64,000 nucleotides of DNA from CALHVX01 sp964640725. GTDB lineage: Bacteria > Pseudomonadota > Gammaproteobacteria > Pseudomonadales > Azotimanducaceae. The stretch is taken from contig CAZXIJ010000013.1 in NCBI GenBank assembly GCA_964640725.1, positions 1 through 64,000 of the forward strand. Direction: 5' to 3'. The position numbers were made by a program, and so were the translations under genes. Shown here piece by piece: positions 1-9,445 of this stretch (its first letter is position 1; every line of letters begins with the position of its first letter). A model generated the notes under the pieces. The model was not told the origin of the DNA, searched no databases, and worked only from the letters and a program-made list of their open reading frames with translations.

Positions 1-1
1 C

Positions 2-730
2 CTCAGACCAGACCCGGTGCCCCGCGACCCTCGGTCCCTGGGCACCGATGCCTGGACGCAGATCACCGTCGCCGGCAAGCCCGTGCCGCTGCTGCACCGG
101 CCGCCAGCTCAGGCCCAGGCAAGCGGCACCGCGCTCATCGTCAGCCATCGCAGTGACGGTCCGGCGAGCGCTGCCCGCGCCGCGTCCCTGCGTACGGGCC
201 TTGCGCGGCACGGCTTTCATACCTACCTGCTGGCGCTCACGCCCCTGGCCTCGCAGGCGATGGCGCTGCTGGACGATGCTGCCCGCGAGGCCGAAGAAAA
301 ACTGCTGGCAGCGCGGGTCAAGGCGGCCGCGGAATTCGTGACTGGACAGCACGCCGGCGAGGCCGCATCGGGCACACAGTTCGCCAACCTGCTGATCAGC
401 GAAGGGGCCTCCGGGCGCTGGCTGCGCCAGTGGGACGGAGCCGGTTTGGATGCGTTGGTCTTTGTCGACGTGCCGCCCCCGCCGCGCCGGGCCGACAACT
501 GGCTACTGGCCGCGGCCCTGCCCAGCCTGGTCGTGCAAACCGATCCCTACCGCTGGTCGCCCGAGCAACCGCTCAGTGCCGGCACCGAGCTGCATTTGCT
601 GCCGCGGCAAGCGCTGCGGCCCCCGGCCGGCATCGGCAGTCGCGCCCGGCCTCGGGAGGACCTGGTGCTGCGAACCGTTCGCGGCTGGGTTCAGCGGCTG
701 TTCGCACCGGATGCCAGGAGCCGTTCGTAG
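2..730 (+). CDS. DUF3530-like alpha/beta-hydrolase-fold protein, 5' end cut by window
   Basis: The frame is open to the window edge, so the N-terminus is missing; the first in-window start codon is a GTG at 17. About 237 residues remain. A hydrophobic strand (ALIVSH) is followed by a duplicated-looking Ala/Arg helix and a middle strand (NLLISEGASG) resembling the nucleophile-elbow strand of alpha/beta hydrolases. A later strand reads DALVFVDVP. This pattern and the position next to rpe suggest the DUF3530 family, of unknown function. I see no complete catalytic triad. The 3' end overlaps the convergent J-domain gene by 40 bases. Confidence 0.5.
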   Translation, partial: LRPDPVPRDPRSLGTDAWTQITVAGKPVPLLHRPPAQAQASGTALIVSHRSDGPASAARAASLRTGLARHGFHTYLLALTPLASQAMALLDDAAREAEEKLLAARVKAAAEFVTGQHAGEAASGTQFANLLISEGASGRWLRQWDGAGLDALVFVDVPPPPRRADNWLLAAALPSLVVQTDPYRWSPEQPLSAGTELHLLPRQALRPPAGIGSRARPREDLVLRTVRGWVQRLFAPDARSRS

Positions 731-1584
731 GCTTCCCGATAGCGGGTCATCTGCTCTTCGGCCATTTCGACGTCGTAGGCCGTGGCGCTGGCGGGCAAGC
801 GGTCGGGATGGTAGCGCGCGACGCCGCGCCGGTAAGCCAGGCGAATCGCGTCGCTGGCCGCATCCAGCGGCACGCTCAGCAGCGCTGCCGCCTCTTTCAG
901 CTCCGCGTCGCTGGGCCGGGGCATCGCGCCCGGCATACCGCCCGGCGCGCCGCGGAACTGCGCGCCGGGCGCGTCCTGCGGGGCCCGGGAGGCGCCGCCC
1001 CGGAAGCGCAGGAGCGCCCCGAGATCAGCCATCGCCGCTGCGACCGGCGCGGTTTCGCGCAGCTGCGCGGCCCGGCCCAGGCACTCCATCACCAGCGCTT
1101 CGCCGCCGGCATCCGGGTGCCCGGCACAGGCAGCAGCCACATCGCTGAAGGGACAGGCCTCTCGCCCTCCAGCGTAAAACCACTTGAGCCCCCGGCGGCA
1201 AAAGGCCCGCGAATCGCCGTCAACGCGTGCCGACAAGCGGGCCAGAATCTCCTCCGCCAGGGCCCGATGGGCGGGCAGGACCTCGCCGTCGGTGCCGGCC
1301 AGGCGACCCATACTGCACAGCGCAAAGACCCACCAGGGGTTGTAGCTTTCGAGATCCGCAAGGAGCTGCCGCGGCGTGGCTTCCGGGGCCAATCGGGACA
1401 GGCGCTGGCGGGCCAGCTGATCCAGCTCGTGGCCCACCCCAAGGGCCATGGCGACCAGCAGGGCCACCAGCCACCAGGGTTCCGGCAACAGCAGATCAGT
1501 CAGCACCAGGGTCACCGTGACCAGCAGGGCTTTGGCAAACCAGTTGTTCGTGAGCAGGGCGATGAAGGGTTCTGACAGCACCAT
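691..1584 (-). CDS. Membrane-anchored TerB/J-domain co-chaperone (DjlA-like)
   Basis: A 297-residue protein. Residues about 18-50 form one or two hydrophobic membrane segments (rich in Leu, Val and Ala around LLPEPWW). A helical middle region (about 70-175) with acidic 'GTDGEV' resembles TerB/DjlA domains. The C-terminal 65 residues form a J domain with the HPD tripeptide at about 259-261 (YHPDRLP). J domains stimulate the ATPase of DnaK-type Hsp70 chaperones. DjlA is an inner-membrane protein with a cytoplasmic J domain, and this one probably has the same topology. It is convergent with the upstream gene and divergent from rpe. Confidence 0.75.
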   Translation of the reverse strand: MVLSEPFIALLTNNWFAKALLVTVTLVLTDLLLPEPWWLVALLVAMALGVGHELDQLARQRLSRLAPEATPRQLLADLESYNPWWVFALCSMGRLAGTDGEVLPAHRALAEEILARLSARVDGDSRAFCRRGLKWFYAGGREACPFSDVAAACAGHPDAGGEALVMECLGRAAQLRETAPVAAAMADLGALLRFRGGASRAPQDAPGAQFRGAPGGMPGAMPRPSDAELKEAAALLSVPLDAASDAIRLAYRRGVARYHPDRLPASATAYDVEMAEEQMTRYREAYERLLASGANSR

Positions 1585-1627
1585 GGCCTAAGCATAGGCA
1601 CCCCAGCGAAATCTGCCTGCGGCCCCC

Positions 1628-1636
1628 TGCTACACT
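1628..1636 (+). promoter_or_regulatory. Candidate extended -10 promoter for rpe-gph
   Basis: The sequence TGCTACACT has the form of an extended -10 element (TG, one base, TACACT) and lies 27 bases before the rpe ATG. No good -35 hexamer is seen 17 bases upstream (GAAATC). Prediction only. Confidence 0.35.
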
Positions 1637-1662
1637 GCCGGCCGGTCTGCGAGAGGATCCCC

Positions 1663-2352
1663 ATGCCCGCCAACGATTTCTGGATTGCGCCGTCTATTCT
1701 GTCTGCCGATTTTGCACGGCTCGGAGAAGAGGTCCGCGCGGTGCTGACCGCCGGCGCTGACATTATCCACTTCGACGTGATGGACAATCACTACGTGCCG
1801 AACCTCACGGTGGGGCCCCTGGTGCTGAGCGCGCTGCGCAAGGCCGGCATCGACAGCGTGATGGACGTGCATCTCATGGTGAAACCGGTCGATCGGCTGA
1901 TCGGCGATTTCCTCGACGCGGGGGCCAGCATCATCAGCGTGCATCCGGAAGGTACCGAGCACCTGCATCGCACCCTCGCGGGGATCCGGGAAGGCGGCGC
2001 GCAGGCCGGTCTGGTATTCAATCCAGGCACGCCTCTGACCGTGCTCGAAGAGGTCATGGATCTCGTCGACCTGGTGCTCATCATGTCGGTCAATCCGGGG
2101 TTTGGCGGCCAGAGTTTCATTCCCGGCAGCATCGACAAGCTGGCCCGGGCCCGGGCGTTGATCGACGCCTACGAGCAAACCAGCGGCCGGCGCCCGCGGC
2201 TCGAGATCGACGGCGGCATCAAGGCCGACAATATCGCCGCTGTCGCGCGAGCCGGGGCCGACACCTTCGTTGCCGGTTCGGCAATCTTCGGCAGCAATGA
2301 CTACCGCCAGACCATCAGCACCTTCCGCGACGCCCTGGCGGATTGCCGCTGA
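1663..2352 (+). CDS. rpe: Ribulose-phosphate 3-epimerase
   Basis: A 229-residue TIM-barrel enzyme that interconverts D-ribulose 5-phosphate and D-xylulose 5-phosphate in the pentose phosphate pathway. Family signatures are all present: [10 protein letters not shown] near the N-terminus, [12 protein letters not shown] (metal and catalytic Asp/His), DVHLMV, the phosphate-loop SVNPGFGGQ and EIDGGI. Length is normal for the family. The ATG is preceded by GAGAGGA about seven bases upstream. gph follows with one intervening base, so the two are probably cotranscribed, as in many gammaproteobacteria. Confidence 0.97.
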   Translation: MPANDFWIAPSILSADFARLGEEVRAVLTAGADIIHFDVMDNHYVPNLTVGPLVLSALRKAGIDSVMDVHLMVKPVDRLIGDFLDAGASIISVHPEGTEHLHRTLAGIREGGAQAGLVFNPGTPLTVLEEVMDLVDLVLIMSVNPGFGGQSFIPGSIDKLARARALIDAYEQTSGRRPRLEIDGGIKADNIAAVARAGADTFVAGSAIFGSNDYRQTISTFRDALADCR

Positions 2353-2353
2353 C

Positions 2354-3040
2354 ATGGGCCCGGCAGAAGATCCGGTGCCCGCAGCGCCGCTGGCGCCTTT
2401 CGACGGCTACCTGTTTGACCTGGACGGCACCCTGGTGGACTCCGCGCCGGACCTGACCGCCGCCCTGTGTCAGGCGCTCACCTTCGGCGGCTTTAAGCCA
2501 GTCAGCGAAGCCACGACCCGGGACTGGGTCGGGCACGGTGCCCGGGTGCTCATGGAGCGTGCCGTTGCGGCCCAGGCGCAAAGCGTCGAGGTCGCAGCGC
2601 TGGATGCCATGCACCGGCATTTTCTGGACTGGTATGCCGAGCACATCGCTGACCGCAGCCAGCCCTACCCGGGGGTGGTCAGCGCCCTGCGCACCTTGGC
2701 GGATCGCGGTGCCGGGCTTGCCGTGGTGACCAACAAGCCGGCCGGCCTCAGCGCCGCGCTGCTCGAGGCCCTGGACCTGGATCGCTACTTTCCCGTGGTC
2801 GTCGGCGGCGATACGGCCGCCAAAGCGAAACCTGACGCAGCGCCGGCCATCCTCGCCTGCGAGCAGCTCGGGCTGGCAACGAGCCAGGTGCTGTTCGTGG
2901 GCGATTCCGCAACCGACGTGGGCTGCGCTCGGGCCCTTGGCGCTCCTGTCGCCTGCGTCAGCTATGGCTACCGGGCCGGTATGAGCCTGGATGATCTGGC
3001 TGCGGACCACCTCATTGATTCGCTCGAAGCCCTCATTTAG
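2354..3040 (+). CDS. gph: Phosphoglycolate phosphatase (HAD family)
   Basis: A 228-residue HAD hydrolase that would dephosphorylate 2-phosphoglycolate, a DNA-repair and oxygenase by-product. Motif I is FDLDGTLVDS (nucleophile Asp22, acid Asp24), motif II VVTNKP, the motif III lysine lies in AKPDAAP, and motif IV is FVGDSATD. I chose the ATG at 2354, just after the rpe stop, over an earlier in-frame start that would read through rpe. Position between rpe and trpE matches the Pseudomonas order I recall. Other HAD substrates cannot be excluded. Confidence 0.9.
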   Translation: MGPAEDPVPAAPLAPFDGYLFDLDGTLVDSAPDLTAALCQALTFGGFKPVSEATTRDWVGHGARVLMERAVAAQAQSVEVAALDAMHRHFLDWYAEHIADRSQPYPGVVSALRTLADRGAGLAVVTNKPAGLSAALLEALDLDRYFPVVVGGDTAAKAKPDAAPAILACEQLGLATSQVLFVGDSATDVGCARALGAPVACVSYGYRAGMSLDDLAADHLIDSLEALI

Positions 3041-3052
3041 GCTCTGCGCATC

Positions 3053-3106
3053 ATGCGATCTCGTCTGAACAATCTCGATTCGCGCTGGCGTTGGCGAAGC
3101 TGCTGA
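3053..3106 (+). CDS. trpL: Putative trp operon leader peptide (17 residues, two Trp codons)
   Basis: A short open frame between gph and trpE runs ATG CGA TCT CGT CTG AAC AAT CTC GAT TCG CGC TGG CGT TGG CGA AGC TGC TGA in frame, giving MRSRLNNLDSRWRWRSC. Two of 17 codons are Trp, clustered near the 3' end as W-R-W, which is typical of trp attenuator leaders. It starts 13 bases after the gph stop and 186 bases before trpE. GC-rich arms that can pair in alternative ways follow it. Stalling of a ribosome at the Trp codons would tie trpE expression to charged tRNA-Trp. Confidence 0.75.
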   Translation: MRSRLNNLDSRWRWRSC

Positions 3107-3123
3107 ACCCCTGCTGCTGACGC

Positions 3124-3207
3124 GCGCCCGGCGACCTTCCGGTCCACCGATGATTGTTCCACGCTGACGTCAGCCGCCGGGCGCCCTCGCCCCGGAGCCA
3201 CGCCCGG
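3124..3207 (+). promoter_or_regulatory. Mutually exclusive hairpins of the trpE leader (candidate attenuator)
   Basis: The ten bases GCGCCCGGCG (3124-3133) are perfectly complementary to CGCCGGGCGC (3175-3184). Part of the second arm (CCGGGCG, 3177-3183) can instead pair with CGCCCGG (3201-3207). The two structures compete for the same strand, as expected of an antiterminator/terminator pair downstream of trpL. No U-run follows the last hairpin, so it may act on trpE translation or be Rho-linked rather than being a classical intrinsic terminator. Confidence 0.5.
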
Positions 3208-3238
3208 GACCCATGCTGACGAGAACGAGATTCGTATC

Positions 3239-4777
3239 ATGAACGCCAACCACTTTGCCGAACTGGCCCAGCAGGGCTACAACCGGATCCCTGTGGTCGA
3301 AACGGTCCTGGCAGACCTCGACACACCGCTATCGACCTACCTGAAGCTGGCCCAGGGCCCCTACAGCTACCTGCTGGAATCCGCCCAGGGCGGCGAGCAG
3401 TGGGGCCGCTACTCCATCATCGGCCTGCCCGCCCGCACGGTGCTGAGCGTTCAGGGCGAAGAGATCACCGTGACCCACGACGGCGAGGTCGCAGAACAGC
3501 TGACGCGATCGGACCCCCTGGCCTTCGTCGAGGAGTTTCGCGGCCGCTACCGGGTTCCGGAAAGCGTCGAGGGCCTGGCCTTGCCGCGGTTCTTTGGCGG
3601 CCTGGTGGGATACTTCGGCTACGACTGCGTGCGCTACGTCGAGGGGCGGCTCAAGGACACGGCGCCGCCCGACACATTGCACACGCCTGACATCGTGCTG
3701 ATGCTGTCCGAGGACCTCGTCGTGTTCGACAACCTGCGCGGCCGCATGCAGCTGATTCGCCTGGTTGATCCCGGGGAATCCAGCTTTGACGAAGCGCAGT
3801 CCCAGCTGCGCGCCCGGGCCCGCGCGCTGCAGAAGGCCGCCCCGCCGATTCCGCCGTCCAGCGCCAACCAGCGGGTGAGCGAGGCCGATTTTCAGTCCGA
3901 GTTCGGCGAGGCCCGGTTCAAGGAAGCGGTCGAGACCGTGCGCGAGTACATTCGTGCCGGCGATGTCATGCAGGTGGTGCTCGCCCAGCGCATGAGCTGC
4001 CCCTTCAACGCTGCGCCCATCACGCTGTACCGGGCGCTGCGCAGCCTCAACCCATCGCCGTACATGTACTTCATGGACCTGGGCGAGTTCCAGATCGTCA
4101 GCTCGTCGCCGGAAATACTGGCCCGGGTCGAAGACGGCACGATCATCAACCGGCCCCTGGCGGGTACCCGGCGCCGGGGCCACACCGCCGAGGAAGATCT
4201 GGCGCTGGAAGCAGAATTGCTGGCAGACCCGAAGGAACTCGCCGAGCACCTGATGCTGATCGACCTGGGCCGCAACGATGTCGGCCGGGTCGCGCGCACC
4301 GGCACCGTCGAGGTGACCGAGCAGTTCGTGATCGAGCGCTATTCCCACGTCATGCACATCTCCAGCAATGTGCACGGCAAGCTCAAGGACGGTCTGTCGA
4401 CCATAGACGTGCTGAAGGCCACCCTGCCCGTCGGCACCCTGTCTGGCGCGCCGAAAATTCGCGCCATGGAAATCATTGACGAGCTGGAACCAGTCAAGCG
4501 CGGCATCTACGGCGGCGCCGTGGGCTACATTGCCTGGAACGGCAACATGGATACAGCCATCGCGATTCGCACTGGCGTCATCAAGGACGGCAAGCTCTAC
4601 ATCGAGGCCGGCGGCGGCGTGGTCGCCGATTCGCAACCGCGCCTGGAGTGGAAAGAAAGCATGAACAAGGGCCGCGCCATCTTTCGCGCAGCCGCCGCGG
4701 CAGAAGCGCGGCTGGAAGACCTGTCCCTGCTCAGCGCCGCTATCCAGGCGACGGAAGACGCGGAGGCCGCACGATGA
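3239..4777 (+). CDS. trpE: Anthranilate synthase component I
   Basis: A 512-residue chorismate-binding enzyme that makes anthranilate from chorismate with ammonia from TrpG, the first committed step of tryptophan synthesis. The N-terminal feedback motif LLES (in YLLESAQGG, about residue 44) binds tryptophan, so allosteric inhibition is likely. The C-terminal catalytic part carries [18 protein letters not shown], the HIMSSNVHG-like [20 protein letters not shown] and YGGAVGY. Length is normal. The stop overlaps the trpG start as ATGA. Expression is probably controlled by the trpL leader upstream. Confidence 0.97.
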   Translation: MNANHFAELAQQGYNRIPVVETVLADLDTPLSTYLKLAQGPYSYLLESAQGGEQWGRYSIIGLPARTVLSVQGEEITVTHDGEVAEQLTRSDPLAFVEEFRGRYRVPESVEGLALPRFFGGLVGYFGYDCVRYVEGRLKDTAPPDTLHTPDIVLMLSEDLVVFDNLRGRMQLIRLVDPGESSFDEAQSQLRARARALQKAAPPIPPSSANQRVSEADFQSEFGEARFKEAVETVREYIRAGDVMQVVLAQRMSCPFNAAPITLYRALRSLNPSPYMYFMDLGEFQIVSSSPEILARVEDGTIINRPLAGTRRRGHTAEEDLALEAELLADPKELAEHLMLIDLGRNDVGRVARTGTVEVTEQFVIERYSHVMHISSNVHGKLKDGLSTIDVLKATLPVGTLSGAPKIRAMEIIDELEPVKRGIYGGAVGYIAWNGNMDTAIAIRTGVIKDGKLYIEAGGGVVADSQPRLEWKESMNKGRAIFRAAAAAEARLEDLSLLSAAIQATEDAEAAR

Positions 4778-5349
4778 TCCTCATGATCGACAACTACGAC
4801 TCCTTCACCTACAACGTCGTGCAGTACCTGATGGAACTCGGCGCCGACGTGGTCGTGCATCGCAACGACGAGATCACTCTGGCAGACATCGCGCGGCTGG
4901 CACCGAGCAAGATCGTGATTTCTCCCGGTCCCTGCACCCCCTCGGAAGCCGGCATTTCCATGCCGCTGATCGAGCGCTTTGCGGGCCAGCTGCCGATCCT
5001 TGGGATCTGTCTGGGTCACCAGAGCATCGGCCAGGTCTTCGGCGGCCAGGTTGTGCGCGCCCGGGAAGTCATGCACGGCAAGACGTCACCGATCCATCAT
5101 CACGGCAGCGGCGTGTTTAGCGGACTCCCGGAGCCCATGACCGCGACCCGCTATCATTCGCTGATCGTCGCTGACGACAGCTTGCCGGACTGTCTGGAGG
5201 TGACCGCCTGGACGCAGCGCGATGGCCAGCGTGACGAGATCATGGGCTTTCGGCATCGCGAGCACGACATCGAAGGCGTGCAGTTCCATCCGGAATCCAT
5301 CATGACGCCGGACGGGCACAGCCTGCTGAACAACTTTCTGGAGCGATGA
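4774..5349 (+). CDS. trpG: Anthranilate synthase component II (glutamine amidotransferase)
   Basis: A 191-residue class I amidotransferase that releases ammonia from glutamine for TrpE. It starts [14 protein letters not shown], the usual TrpG/PabA N-terminus, and carries the nucleophile Cys in GICLGHQ (about 79) and the His-Glu of the triad in [10 protein letters not shown]. The start overlaps the trpE stop (ATGA at 4774) and its own stop overlaps trpD in the same way, so translation is coupled. The same subunit could also serve PabB in folate synthesis; no separate pabA is visible here. Confidence 0.96.
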   Translation: MILMIDNYDSFTYNVVQYLMELGADVVVHRNDEITLADIARLAPSKIVISPGPCTPSEAGISMPLIERFAGQLPILGICLGHQSIGQVFGGQVVRAREVMHGKTSPIHHHGSGVFSGLPEPMTATRYHSLIVADDSLPDCLEVTAWTQRDGQRDEIMGFRHREHDIEGVQFHPESIMTPDGHSLLNNFLER

Positions 5350-6377
5350 ACATGGAACTGCGTGAAGCGCTGGAACGAATCGTCCACGGCGGCGACCTGA
5401 GCAGGTCCGAAGCATCCGCCGTGTTTGCGCAGGTCATGGCAGGCACGCTGACCGCAGGCCAGATCGGCGGCCTCCTGACGGCCCTGGCCACCAAGGGCGA
5501 GACCGCCGACGAGATCGCCGGCGCAGCCGATGCCATGCGCGCCGTGTCGACCCGCGTCGACACCACCGCCGCGCCCCTGGTCGATACCTGCGGTACCGGC
5601 GGCAGCGGCATGAAGCTGTTCAATATCTCGACCGCAGCGGCCTTCGTGACCGCCGCGGCCGGCGGCGCGGTTGCCAAGCACGGCAACCGCAAGATGACGA
5701 GCACCAGCGGCAGCGCCGATGTGCTTGAAGCCGCCGGCGCCAACCTCAACCTCACGCCTGCGCAGATCGGGCGCTGCGTCGAAGAGATCGGCATCGGCTT
5801 CATGTTCGCGCAGGCCCATCACAGCGCCATGCGGCACGCCGCGCCGGTGCGGCAGGAGCTGGGCGTTCGCACCCTCATGAACATCCTCGGCCCGATGACC
5901 AACCCGGCCGGCGCCCGGCGCCAGGTGATGGGCGTTTACGCCGCAGAACGCATGCAGATCGTGTGCGAGGTGCTGATGCGTCTGGGCAGCGAGCGCGCGC
6001 TGGTCGTGCACAGCGAAGGGCTGGACGAAATTCGCCTGGATGCCCCGACGCAGGTCGCAGAGCTGAAGGACGGCCGCATCGAACGCTACGAAATCGTGCC
6101 AGAAGACCTGGGCATCGAGCGCCAGAGTGTCGACGCGCTCCGGGCCGGCTCGGTAGAGAACAGCCGAGCCCTGCTCGAAACCGCGTTGAAGTCCCCCGAC
6201 TCTGCCGCGGCGGACATCGTGGCGCTCAATGCGGGCGCTGCAATCTATGTCGCGGGGCTGGCCAACACGCTGAAGCTGGGCACGGCCATGGCTCAGGACG
6301 CCATCGCTTCTGGCCTGGCGCACGAACGCTTCAAGGAGTTCGTGCGCATCACCGCACTGATGGGAGAGCCCGCATGA
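5346..6377 (+). CDS. trpD: Anthranilate phosphoribosyltransferase
   Basis: A 343-residue enzyme that transfers phosphoribose from PRPP to anthranilate. It carries the glycine-rich DTCGTGGSG phosphate loop, the [15 protein letters not shown] anthranilate/PRPP segment and [10 protein letters not shown]. Length matches TrpD of the standalone type, without TrpG fusion. The ATG overlaps the trpG stop; a second ATG lies two codons on. Stop and start overlap again with trpC. Confidence 0.96.
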   Translation: MNMELREALERIVHGGDLSRSEASAVFAQVMAGTLTAGQIGGLLTALATKGETADEIAGAADAMRAVSTRVDTTAAPLVDTCGTGGSGMKLFNISTAAAFVTAAAGGAVAKHGNRKMTSTSGSADVLEAAGANLNLTPAQIGRCVEEIGIGFMFAQAHHSAMRHAAPVRQELGVRTLMNILGPMTNPAGARRQVMGVYAAERMQIVCEVLMRLGSERALVVHSEGLDEIRLDAPTQVAELKDGRIERYEIVPEDLGIERQSVDALRAGSVENSRALLETALKSPDSAAADIVALNAGAAIYVAGLANTLKLGTAMAQDAIASGLAHERFKEFVRITALMGEPA

Positions 6378-7189
6378 ACCGGCCCGGGGGCAACGCGACT
6401 GGCACGATTCTGGACGAGATCCTCGAGCAAAAAGCGCAAGAGGTCGAGCGCCGGAAAGCCCGCCGATCTCTGGACGCGCTAAAGGCCGAAGCCCGGGCAC
6501 TGCCCCCATGCCGCGGCTTTGTTGCCGCCCTCAAGGCCAAGACCGCGAACGGCGAGCCCGCCGTGATCGCCGAGATCAAAAAGGCGTCGCCCAGCAAAGG
6601 CGTCATTCGCGAAGACTTTGAACCGGCCGCGCACGCGGTCAGCTACGAGCGCGCGGGCGCCGCCTGCTTGTCCGTGCTGACCGACGAGCCGTTTTTTCAA
6701 GGCCACGACGATCACCTGCAGGCCGCCCGCAACGCCGTTGCCCTGCCGGTGCTGCGCAAGGACTTCGTCGTCGACGAGTACCAGATCTACGAGGCCCGGG
6801 TGCTGGGCGCAGACTGCGTGCTGTTGATCGTTGCAGCGCTGGACATCATGCGCCTCACGACCATGTACCAGTGTGCAAAAGACCTGGGGCTGGACGTGCT
6901 GATCGAAGTGCACGACAGCAAGGAACTGGCCGCGGCACAGACGCTGCAGCCACCGCTGATCGGCATCAACAATCGGAATCTGAAAACCTTCGAGACCAGC
7001 GTCGACCACACCCTGGCTCTGGCGCCCAACGTGGCCTCAGGAACTCAGGTGGTGACAGAAAGCGGGATCAACGATCCAGGCGTGGTGAAACTGCTGCGTC
7101 GCAACGGCATCGGAACCTTCCTGGTGGGCGAGGCCTTTATGCGGCAGACCGATCCCGGTGCCGCGCTGCAGGCGCTGTTCCGGGACTAG
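6374..7189 (+). CDS. trpC: Indole-3-glycerol phosphate synthase
   Basis: A 271-residue TIM-barrel enzyme that closes the indole ring from CdRP. Signatures seen are AEIKKASPSKG (catalytic Lys), SVLTDEPFFQG, VLRKDFVVDEYQIYEAR, IGINNRNLKTF and VTESGI. It is monofunctional, without the TrpF domain found in enterics; trpF, trpB and trpA are not in this window. Last gene of the trp operon; its TAG stop shares a CTAG tetranucleotide with the stop of the convergent DUF2807 gene. Confidence 0.96.
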   Translation: MNRPGGNATGTILDEILEQKAQEVERRKARRSLDALKAEARALPPCRGFVAALKAKTANGEPAVIAEIKKASPSKGVIREDFEPAAHAVSYERAGAACLSVLTDEPFFQGHDDHLQAARNAVALPVLRKDFVVDEYQIYEARVLGADCVLLIVAALDIMRLTTMYQCAKDLGLDVLIEVHDSKELAAAQTLQPPLIGINNRNLKTFETSVDHTLALAPNVASGTQVVTESGINDPGVVKLLRRNGIGTFLVGEAFMRQTDPGAALQALFRD

Positions 7190-7962
7190 AGCGCGCGCGC
7201 GAGCGCCGCGACGGTACCCGAGCCCAGCACGTTCACATCCACTGCCGGGGTACCACGGTAACGCAGGTCCCCAGACCCGAGGACGCTGCCCTCAAGCGCT
7301 TCGTCAACGCTGATCTCCGCATCGCCCGAGCCTGCGATGTTGATCTGCGCGAGCCGCGAAGACAGGCCCTGGGCCCGATAGCCGCCGGAGCCGGCAATGT
7401 TCAGACGCTGCGCCTCGGCGCGGCCGGTGAGCTGCACGTCGCCGCTGCCGGAAATGTTGGCGCTGGTCGTGTCGACCGCGAGCGCGTCGACCTGCGCCGC
7501 GCCAGACCCGGCCAGGCTGACCGCAAAGACGTCGCCGGTCAGGGCCGGGATGCTGACGCTGGCGCTGCCGCTGACCGACAGATCAAAGCGCGCGCTGTCG
7601 AGCGCGTCGGTCGTGACGCCACCGCTGCCGGCCACCGCCAGGGCCTTCAGCGTTTCATAGGCCACTGCCACCTTGATGCCAGCAAGATCGACTTTGCGCC
7701 AGCCGCGCTTGCGCTCGATCACCAGCGTGCCGTCCTCGACCCTGACGGCGATGGCCTCAAGCTGCTTGTCTGTGGCCTCGATCTCGACCGCCGGCAGGGC
7801 CGCACGCGCGAGGGTCAACGAGCCCGGTAGCGCGTAGCGCACGGCGTCGAAGGCAGCCAGGGCATCGCCACCGGTTGAGCGGTCCGCCGCATCGACCAGG
7901 CTCGTCCATAACAGAACGCCGGCAGCCAGAAGTCCTGCGAGAATCAGATGGATCCGGGACAT
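7186..7962 (-). CDS. Exported DUF2807 (GIN-domain) beta-solenoid-like protein
   Basis: About 258 residues from the ATG at 7962 (an ATG at 7980 adds six). A hydrophobic signal segment (LILAGLLAAGVLLW) ends near ADAAD, so the protein is probably exported. The rest is a regular succession of short strands with GSGG, SGSASVS, LAGSGAA, ISGSGDV, IAGSGG, IAGSGDA and LGSGDL repeats, which is the pattern of the DUF2807 'head GIN' family, thought to form a right-handed parallel beta-structure. Its function is unknown. It converges on trpC with a 4-base overlap. Confidence 0.8.
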   Translation of the reverse strand: MSRIHLILAGLLAAGVLLWTSLVDAADRSTGGDALAAFDAVRYALPGSLTLARAALPAVEIEATDKQLEAIAVRVEDGTLVIERKRGWRKVDLAGIKVAVAYETLKALAVAGSGGVTTDALDSARFDLSVSGSASVSIPALTGDVFAVSLAGSGAAQVDALAVDTTSANISGSGDVQLTGRAEAQRLNIAGSGGYRAQGLSSRLAQINIAGSGDAEISVDEALEGSVLGSGDLRYRGTPAVDVNVLGSGTVAALARAL

Positions 7963-8030
7963 GACACAGCGTCTTTTCACATAAGGTTCACTGCACCCTA
8001 ATCAACCGCTGACGGTGACGCAACAGACAC

Positions 8031-8058
8031 AAAAAAGGCGGCCCATGGCCGCCTTTTC
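8031..8058 (-). terminator. Rho-independent terminator downstream of crp
   Basis: GGCGGC (8037-8042) pairs with GCCGCC (8048-8053) around a five-base loop. The stem is extended by A-runs on one side and T-runs on the other. Read on the minus strand it ends in six T, directly behind the crp stop at 8143. The A/T symmetry would let it also work on plus-strand transcripts. Confidence 0.8.
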
Positions 8059-8142
8059 GGACAAGAAATTGCACGTCCTTGTGCCCGGCCCCGCGTTCGA
8101 TCCATCGAATCGCGCAGCCGTGTCCTTGTTGTCGCGGTGGGC

Positions 8143-8844
8143 TCAGCGGGTGCCGAAAACCACCATGGTCTTGCCCTTGACGCTTACCAGGCCCTGGTCC
8201 ACCAGAGTCTTCAGTACCCGTCCGACCATCTCCCGGGAACAACCGACGATGCGGCCGATTTCCTGACGGGTAATCTTGATCTGCATGCCGTCCGGATGCG
8301 TCATGGCATCAGGCTGCTTGGTCAGTTCCAGCAAGGTGCGCGCCACTCGGCCCGTCACGTCCAGGAACGCCAGGTCGCTGACTTTCTGCGTCGTGCGGTT
8401 CAGGCGGTCTGCCAGCTGCTTGCCTACGGCGTAAAGCAGCTCGGAGTGCTTGCTGGCCAGTTCCTTGAACTTGCCATAGGACAGCTCAGCAACTTCGCAT
8501 TCGGTCTTGGCCTTGACCCAGGCACTGCGCGGCGCATCGTCAACGAACAACGGCATCTCGCCAAAGAAGTCGCCCTTGTTCAGATAAGATACGATGATCT
8601 CGCGACCTGACTCGTCCTCGACCAGCACCGTCACGGAGCCTTTCAGGATGTAGTAAATCGAGTCGCTTTTGTCGCCGGCGTAGATCAGAGTGCTCTTCGC
8701 CGGATACTTGCGCCGATGCGCTGCCGTCAAAAACGCATCGAGATGCGAGTTGTCTTGCGTGTTCGGCTGCATGCCAAACGTCTTCGTTGCCAGAGGTCGT
8801 TTGGCATTTACGCTGCCAAACTGAGGGTTCTTCGCTGCAAGCAT
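8143..8844 (-). CDS. crp: CRP/Vfr-family cyclic-AMP-dependent regulator
   Basis: A 233-residue transcription factor with an N-terminal cNMP-binding jelly roll ([15 protein letters not shown], the phosphate-binding cassette FFGEMPLF...RSAWVKA with Glu, Arg and Ser) and a C-terminal winged helix ([21 protein letters not shown]). The recognition helix CSREMVGR matches the CRP/Vfr/Clp group, so it should bind TGTGA-N6-TCACA sites; a near-perfect one lies at 9909. ATG 8772 (MQPNTQ) would give a form about 209 residues long, close to classical CRP; the longer start is kept as possible. It is divergent from an OsmC gene, as crp is from yhfA in E. coli. Confidence 0.92.
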   Translation of the reverse strand: MLAAKNPQFGSVNAKRPLATKTFGMQPNTQDNSHLDAFLTAAHRRKYPAKSTLIYAGDKSDSIYYILKGSVTVLVEDESGREIIVSYLNKGDFFGEMPLFVDDAPRSAWVKAKTECEVAELSYGKFKELASKHSELLYAVGKQLADRLNRTTQKVSDLAFLDVTGRVARTLLELTKQPDAMTHPDGMQIKITRQEIGRIVGCSREMVGRVLKTLVDQGLVSVKGKTMVVFGTR

Positions 8845-9021
8845 TTGTGTTCCGCTCCTTCGTCACGCCTTGCGATGAATGAATACTGGCACACGGCTTT
8901 TGACTGGAACGAGACCTGGTCGACAAACGGCGCGCTTTCACAGTATGAGCGGTCGCTGGATCACTGATTTCAGGGGTTCGCGGTCACGGGATTGCAAACA
9001 CAGGAGCAAACAGCGGTTGCC

Positions 9022-9441
9022 ATGCAGGCCAATATAGAGTGGGTTGAGAAGGTACGGTTTCACGCTTCGAGCGGTTCTGGGCACCAGGTCACGGTCGACG
9101 GGGCTGCCGAGGCTGGCGGCGAAAACGCCGGGGCACGGCCCATGGAACTGCTGCTGATGGGGCTCGGCGGCTGCACCGCCTACGACGTGATCACGATTTT
9201 AGGCAAATCCCGACAGACCGTGACCAGCTGCGTCGCCGAGCTCGAAGCCACGCGCAGTGACGGCGTTCCCGCCGTGTTCGAGGCCATTCACGTGCACTTC
9301 CGGATCAAGGGCGAAAATCTTGACGAATCCAGGGTCCGGCGCGCCGTTTCTTTGTCAGCAGAAAAGTACTGTTCAGCCTCCATCATGCTGGCCCGGGGCG
9401 GGGTCAGGATCACCCACGCGTTCACCATTGAGCAGGACTGA
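9022..9441 (+). CDS. OsmC-family protein (YhfA-like)
   Basis: A 139-residue OsmC/Ohr-fold protein. The two redox Cys positions are present: one in LGGCTAYDV (about 51) and one in AEKYCSASIML (about 115). Such proteins reduce organic peroxides with thiol partners, though YhfA-type members are uncharacterised. I chose ATG 9022 over an upstream TTG at 8992 because the family usually begins near IEWVEKVRF. Divergent from crp across 177 bases. The next gene begins four bases after the stop, so the two are likely cotranscribed. Confidence 0.87.
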   Translation: MQANIEWVEKVRFHASSGSGHQVTVDGAAEAGGENAGARPMELLLMGLGGCTAYDVITILGKSRQTVTSCVAELEATRSDGVPAVFEAIHVHFRIKGENLDESRVRRAVSLSAEKYCSASIMLARGGVRITHAFTIEQD

Positions 9442-9445
9442 AGCC

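Noticed and set aside
3329..4636. Long antisense open frame across trpE
   Set aside because: It mirrors trpE codons in a GC-rich genome, has no recognisable domain, and trpE is unambiguous.
5154..6509. Long antisense open frame across trpD and part of trpG
   Set aside because: Both underlying genes carry complete family motifs; the antisense product is Arg/His-rich and low-complexity.
7189..7201. Run of alternating GC after trpC (GCGCGCGCGCG)
   Set aside because: Too short and too common at this base composition to call a Z-DNA or regulatory element.
8845..9021. Search for a CRP autoregulation box between crp and the OsmC gene
   Set aside because: TGTG and TCAC pieces occur, but not at the six-base spacing of a CRP site.
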